Positions 62,543 through 64,000 of a DNA stretch of 64,000 bases are shown here, piece by piece. Positions within the stretch are counted from its first letter, which is position 1. Each line of letters opens with the position of its first letter. Location of the stretch: positions 124,001 through 188,000 of the forward strand of contig JANCYW010000017.1 in NCBI GenBank assembly GCA_026184775.1, in the 5' to 3' direction. Position numbers and translations under genes: made by a program. The notes beneath the pieces are model-generated. The model saw only the letters and a program-made list of their open reading frames with translations. It was not told the DNA's origin and made no database searches. Source of the stretch: Cyanidium caldarium. Taxonomy: Eukaryota; Rhodophyta; Bangiophyceae; Cyanidiales; Cyanidiaceae.

Positions 62543-63955
62543 TCACGGCTGCGGGCTGGGCGTCGGTGGGGGCGCCTCGGAGGCGGCGGTCGGCTCGCGC
62601 GACGACACCGCTCCTGGAGGCAACACAGCCGCCGGCGATGGCGCATGCCACAAAGTGGGCGGTTGTCGACCTCCACCGCCACCCATCATCGGCAAATCCG
62701 CCTCCTCCTCCTCCTCCTCCTCCTCGCCCTCGTCTTCTTCATCCGCGGGCAGCAACGTCGGCGGCATATGCTGCATCTGCACCGCCGGGGCACCTCGCAG
62801 CTGTCGCACCTGCTCCAGCACTTTGCTCTTCACCTTGTCTAAATATTCGGCGGTGTTCTGATTCTCCAACTCGGCCGATGGCTGAATGTGCAGCGAGTAA
62901 TCCGGTGCAAAGTACTCCCAGTAGTCGTTGTAGGGAATCTGGGCGTCGGCCGGCACGTCCACCAGCACCGAAGTCTCGTACAACCAGCAGCGCGCCACGT
63001 TGCGGATGTTGTACCCGCCGCCGCCGAGCACCAACAATGGAATGCGGAACGACCGGATGTAGGCGACGCATTGGCCGTGCCCTTTCACCGTCAGGTTAAA
63101 GCAGCCGAGGCGGTCGTGCGCCAACGAGTCCGCCCCGCACTGCATCACGATCGCGCCCGGCTGATACACTTCGATCACTTTGGACATGACCGGCTGGAAC
63201 AGCCGCTGGAAGGAGGCATCGTCTATGCCGTCCTTGAGCGGCACGTTGAGAGCGTACCCTTCCCCAGCACCGAAGCCGCGGTCCCACACATCGCCGGTGC
63301 CCGGAAAGAAGTTGTCGCCGTACTTGTGAAACGACACCGTCATCACCCGGTCGGTGGTGTAGAACGCCTCCTCCACGCCGTCGCCATGATGCACGTCGAT
63401 ATCGACGTACAGCACCCGCGCGTGCAGACGCAGCAACTCCAGAATAGCCAGCACGATGTCGTTCACGTAACAAAAGCCGCTGGCCTCGCTCTTCTTGGCG
63501 TGGTGCAGTCCGCCCGCCCAGTTGACCGCGATATCGTTGGCGCCGCTCATCAGTTTGCGCGCCCCGTCGATGCTGCCACCAGCGGACGTTGCACAAAAGT
63601 CCCAAATGCCGTCAAAAATGGGACAGTCGCCGTACTGCCGGCCGACGTTGAACCGTTGCAGCGCCTCCAGCAGCGACTCGGCGTTGTCGGGCGTCACCCG
63701 CCGCAGGAAGTCGATATAGTCGGCCGCGTGAAACTTTTTGCACTCCTCGGCGGCTGCTGCTCGCGGCCGATACACCTCCATGTGGCGGTACAGACCATAC
63801 GCCAGACAGAGGTTGTGCGTCATGGCCACCCGGTGCGGTTTCATAGGGTGGTGTTGGCCGTAGTAGTAGCCGCCCACGTGGTGGTCCATAAAGTAGGCCA
63901 CGCGGGCGCGACTGTCAGCCGCGTGGACGGCCTGGCTGGCAAGCCGTTCGGACAT
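62543..63955 (-). CDS. class I histone deacetylase (RPD3/HDAC1 type)
   Basis: 470 residues, zinc-dependent lysine deacetylase. It begins [20 protein letters not shown] and has the class I core: [59 protein letters not shown] (charge-relay His pair), [20 protein letters not shown] (zinc ligands Asp/His), [20 protein letters not shown] and [14 protein letters not shown] with the catalytic Tyr. The tail holds an uninterrupted Glu run ([15 protein letters not shown]) and a Gly run. RPD3-type enzymes act in Sin3 and NuRD-like complexes. The ATG is near the right edge of the window; it is convergent with the DUF202 gene, with a 55-bp gap. Confidence 0.97.
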   Translation of the reverse strand: MSERLASQAVHAADSRARVAYFMDHHVGGYYYGQHHPMKPHRVAMTHNLCLAYGLYRHMEVYRPRAAAAEECKKFHAADYIDFLRRVTPDNAESLLEALQRFNVGRQYGDCPIFDGIWDFCATSAGGSIDGARKLMSGANDIAVNWAGGLHHAKKSEASGFCYVNDIVLAILELLRLHARVLYVDIDVHHGDGVEEAFYTTDRVMTVSFHKYGDNFFPGTGDVWDRGFGAGEGYALNVPLKDGIDDASFQRLFQPVMSKVIEVYQPGAIVMQCGADSLAHDRLGCFNLTVKGHGQCVAYIRSFRIPLLVLGGGGYNIRNVARCWLYETSVLVDVPADAQIPYNDYWEYFAPDYSLHIQPSAELENQNTAEYLDKVKSKVLEQVRQLRGAPAVQMQHMPPTLLPADEEDEGEEEEEEEEADLPMMGGGGGRQPPTLWHAPSPAAVLPPGAVSSREPTAASEAPPPTPSPQP

Positions 63956-64000
63956 GGGATGGGTGGACGGAAGTGAAACTGTGGTGAGGTGGAAGGGTGT

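Noticed and set aside
62888-63976. 362-codon plus-strand frame
   Set aside because: Antisense of the histone deacetylase, with no motif.
1-64000. CRISPR arrays, insertion sequences, LTR or viral fossils
   Set aside because: No regular spacer array, transposase, integrase, reverse transcriptase or long terminal repeats were seen on either strand by reading.

Overview
The window is nuclear DNA of a GC-rich, gene-dense, almost intron-free eukaryote. Forty-three protein genes can be supported, nearly all as single open frames, on both strands, with short gaps and several convergent genes whose coding ends overlap. The contents are eukaryotic throughout: V-ATPase subunit a, VPS50, COG6, a class I histone deacetylase, PCNA, eIF3e, a nucleoporin, mitochondrial carriers. 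A plastid is suggested by a PAP/fibrillin protein with a Phe-containing Ser/Arg/Ala-rich leader, a BASS-type carrier with a leader, a small zinc-finger membrane protein and an organellar-looking PPR protein. The intron scarcity, compactness and plastid genes fit a unicellular red alga of the Cyanidiophyceae type. That placement is an inference from gene content, not a database match.

Layout. 1-9.0 kb: V-ATPase a (5' end outside the window), VPS50/syndetin, a DEAD-box helicase, a mitochondrial phosphate carrier. 9-17.7 kb: PDX2, a ULP1 SUMO protease, a small gene with a predicted 69-nt intron, a BASS carrier, RRP7, a small membrane protein, NAF1, the zinc-finger protein, an elongin-A-like protein. 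17.7-28 kb: an ERMP1-type M28 peptidase, POLE3, a GT8 glycosyltransferase, a WD40 protein resembling PRP4, TRMO, VMA21, a Tim17-like protein. 28-33 kb: eIF3e, PCNA, SPOUT1, an unknown protein. 33-38 kb: two related Tyr/Pro-rich proteins with Cys-rich membrane tails on either side of a GT92-like glycosyltransferase, then a PF12044-like metallopeptidase. 38-48.4 kb: ATP sulfurylase, a RING-H2 membrane protein, a PPR protein, NUP58, a thiamine-pyrophosphate carrier, PAP/fibrillin, SAYSD1. 48.7-64 kb: GID8, MYG1, a GT32-like glycosyltransferase, COG6, BMS1, a large protein of nine 'HGG' repeats, a DUF202 protein, a histone deacetylase.

These are mostly housekeeping functions: ribosome and RNP assembly (NAF1, RRP7, BMS1, SPOUT1), endomembrane acidification and tethering (V-ATPase a, VMA21, VPS50, COG6), replication (PCNA, POLE3), glycosylation (GT8, GT32, GT92) and organelle metabolism. 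No tRNA, rRNA, CRISPR array, transposon or viral fossil was recognised. The items most worth attention are the nine-repeat HGG protein, the paired Tyr/Pro-rich Cys-tailed proteins with a 102-bp tandem duplication beside them, and the predicted short intron. Several frames begin at GTG or TTG in open sequence; starts given here are moved to the first credible ATG and remain predictions.
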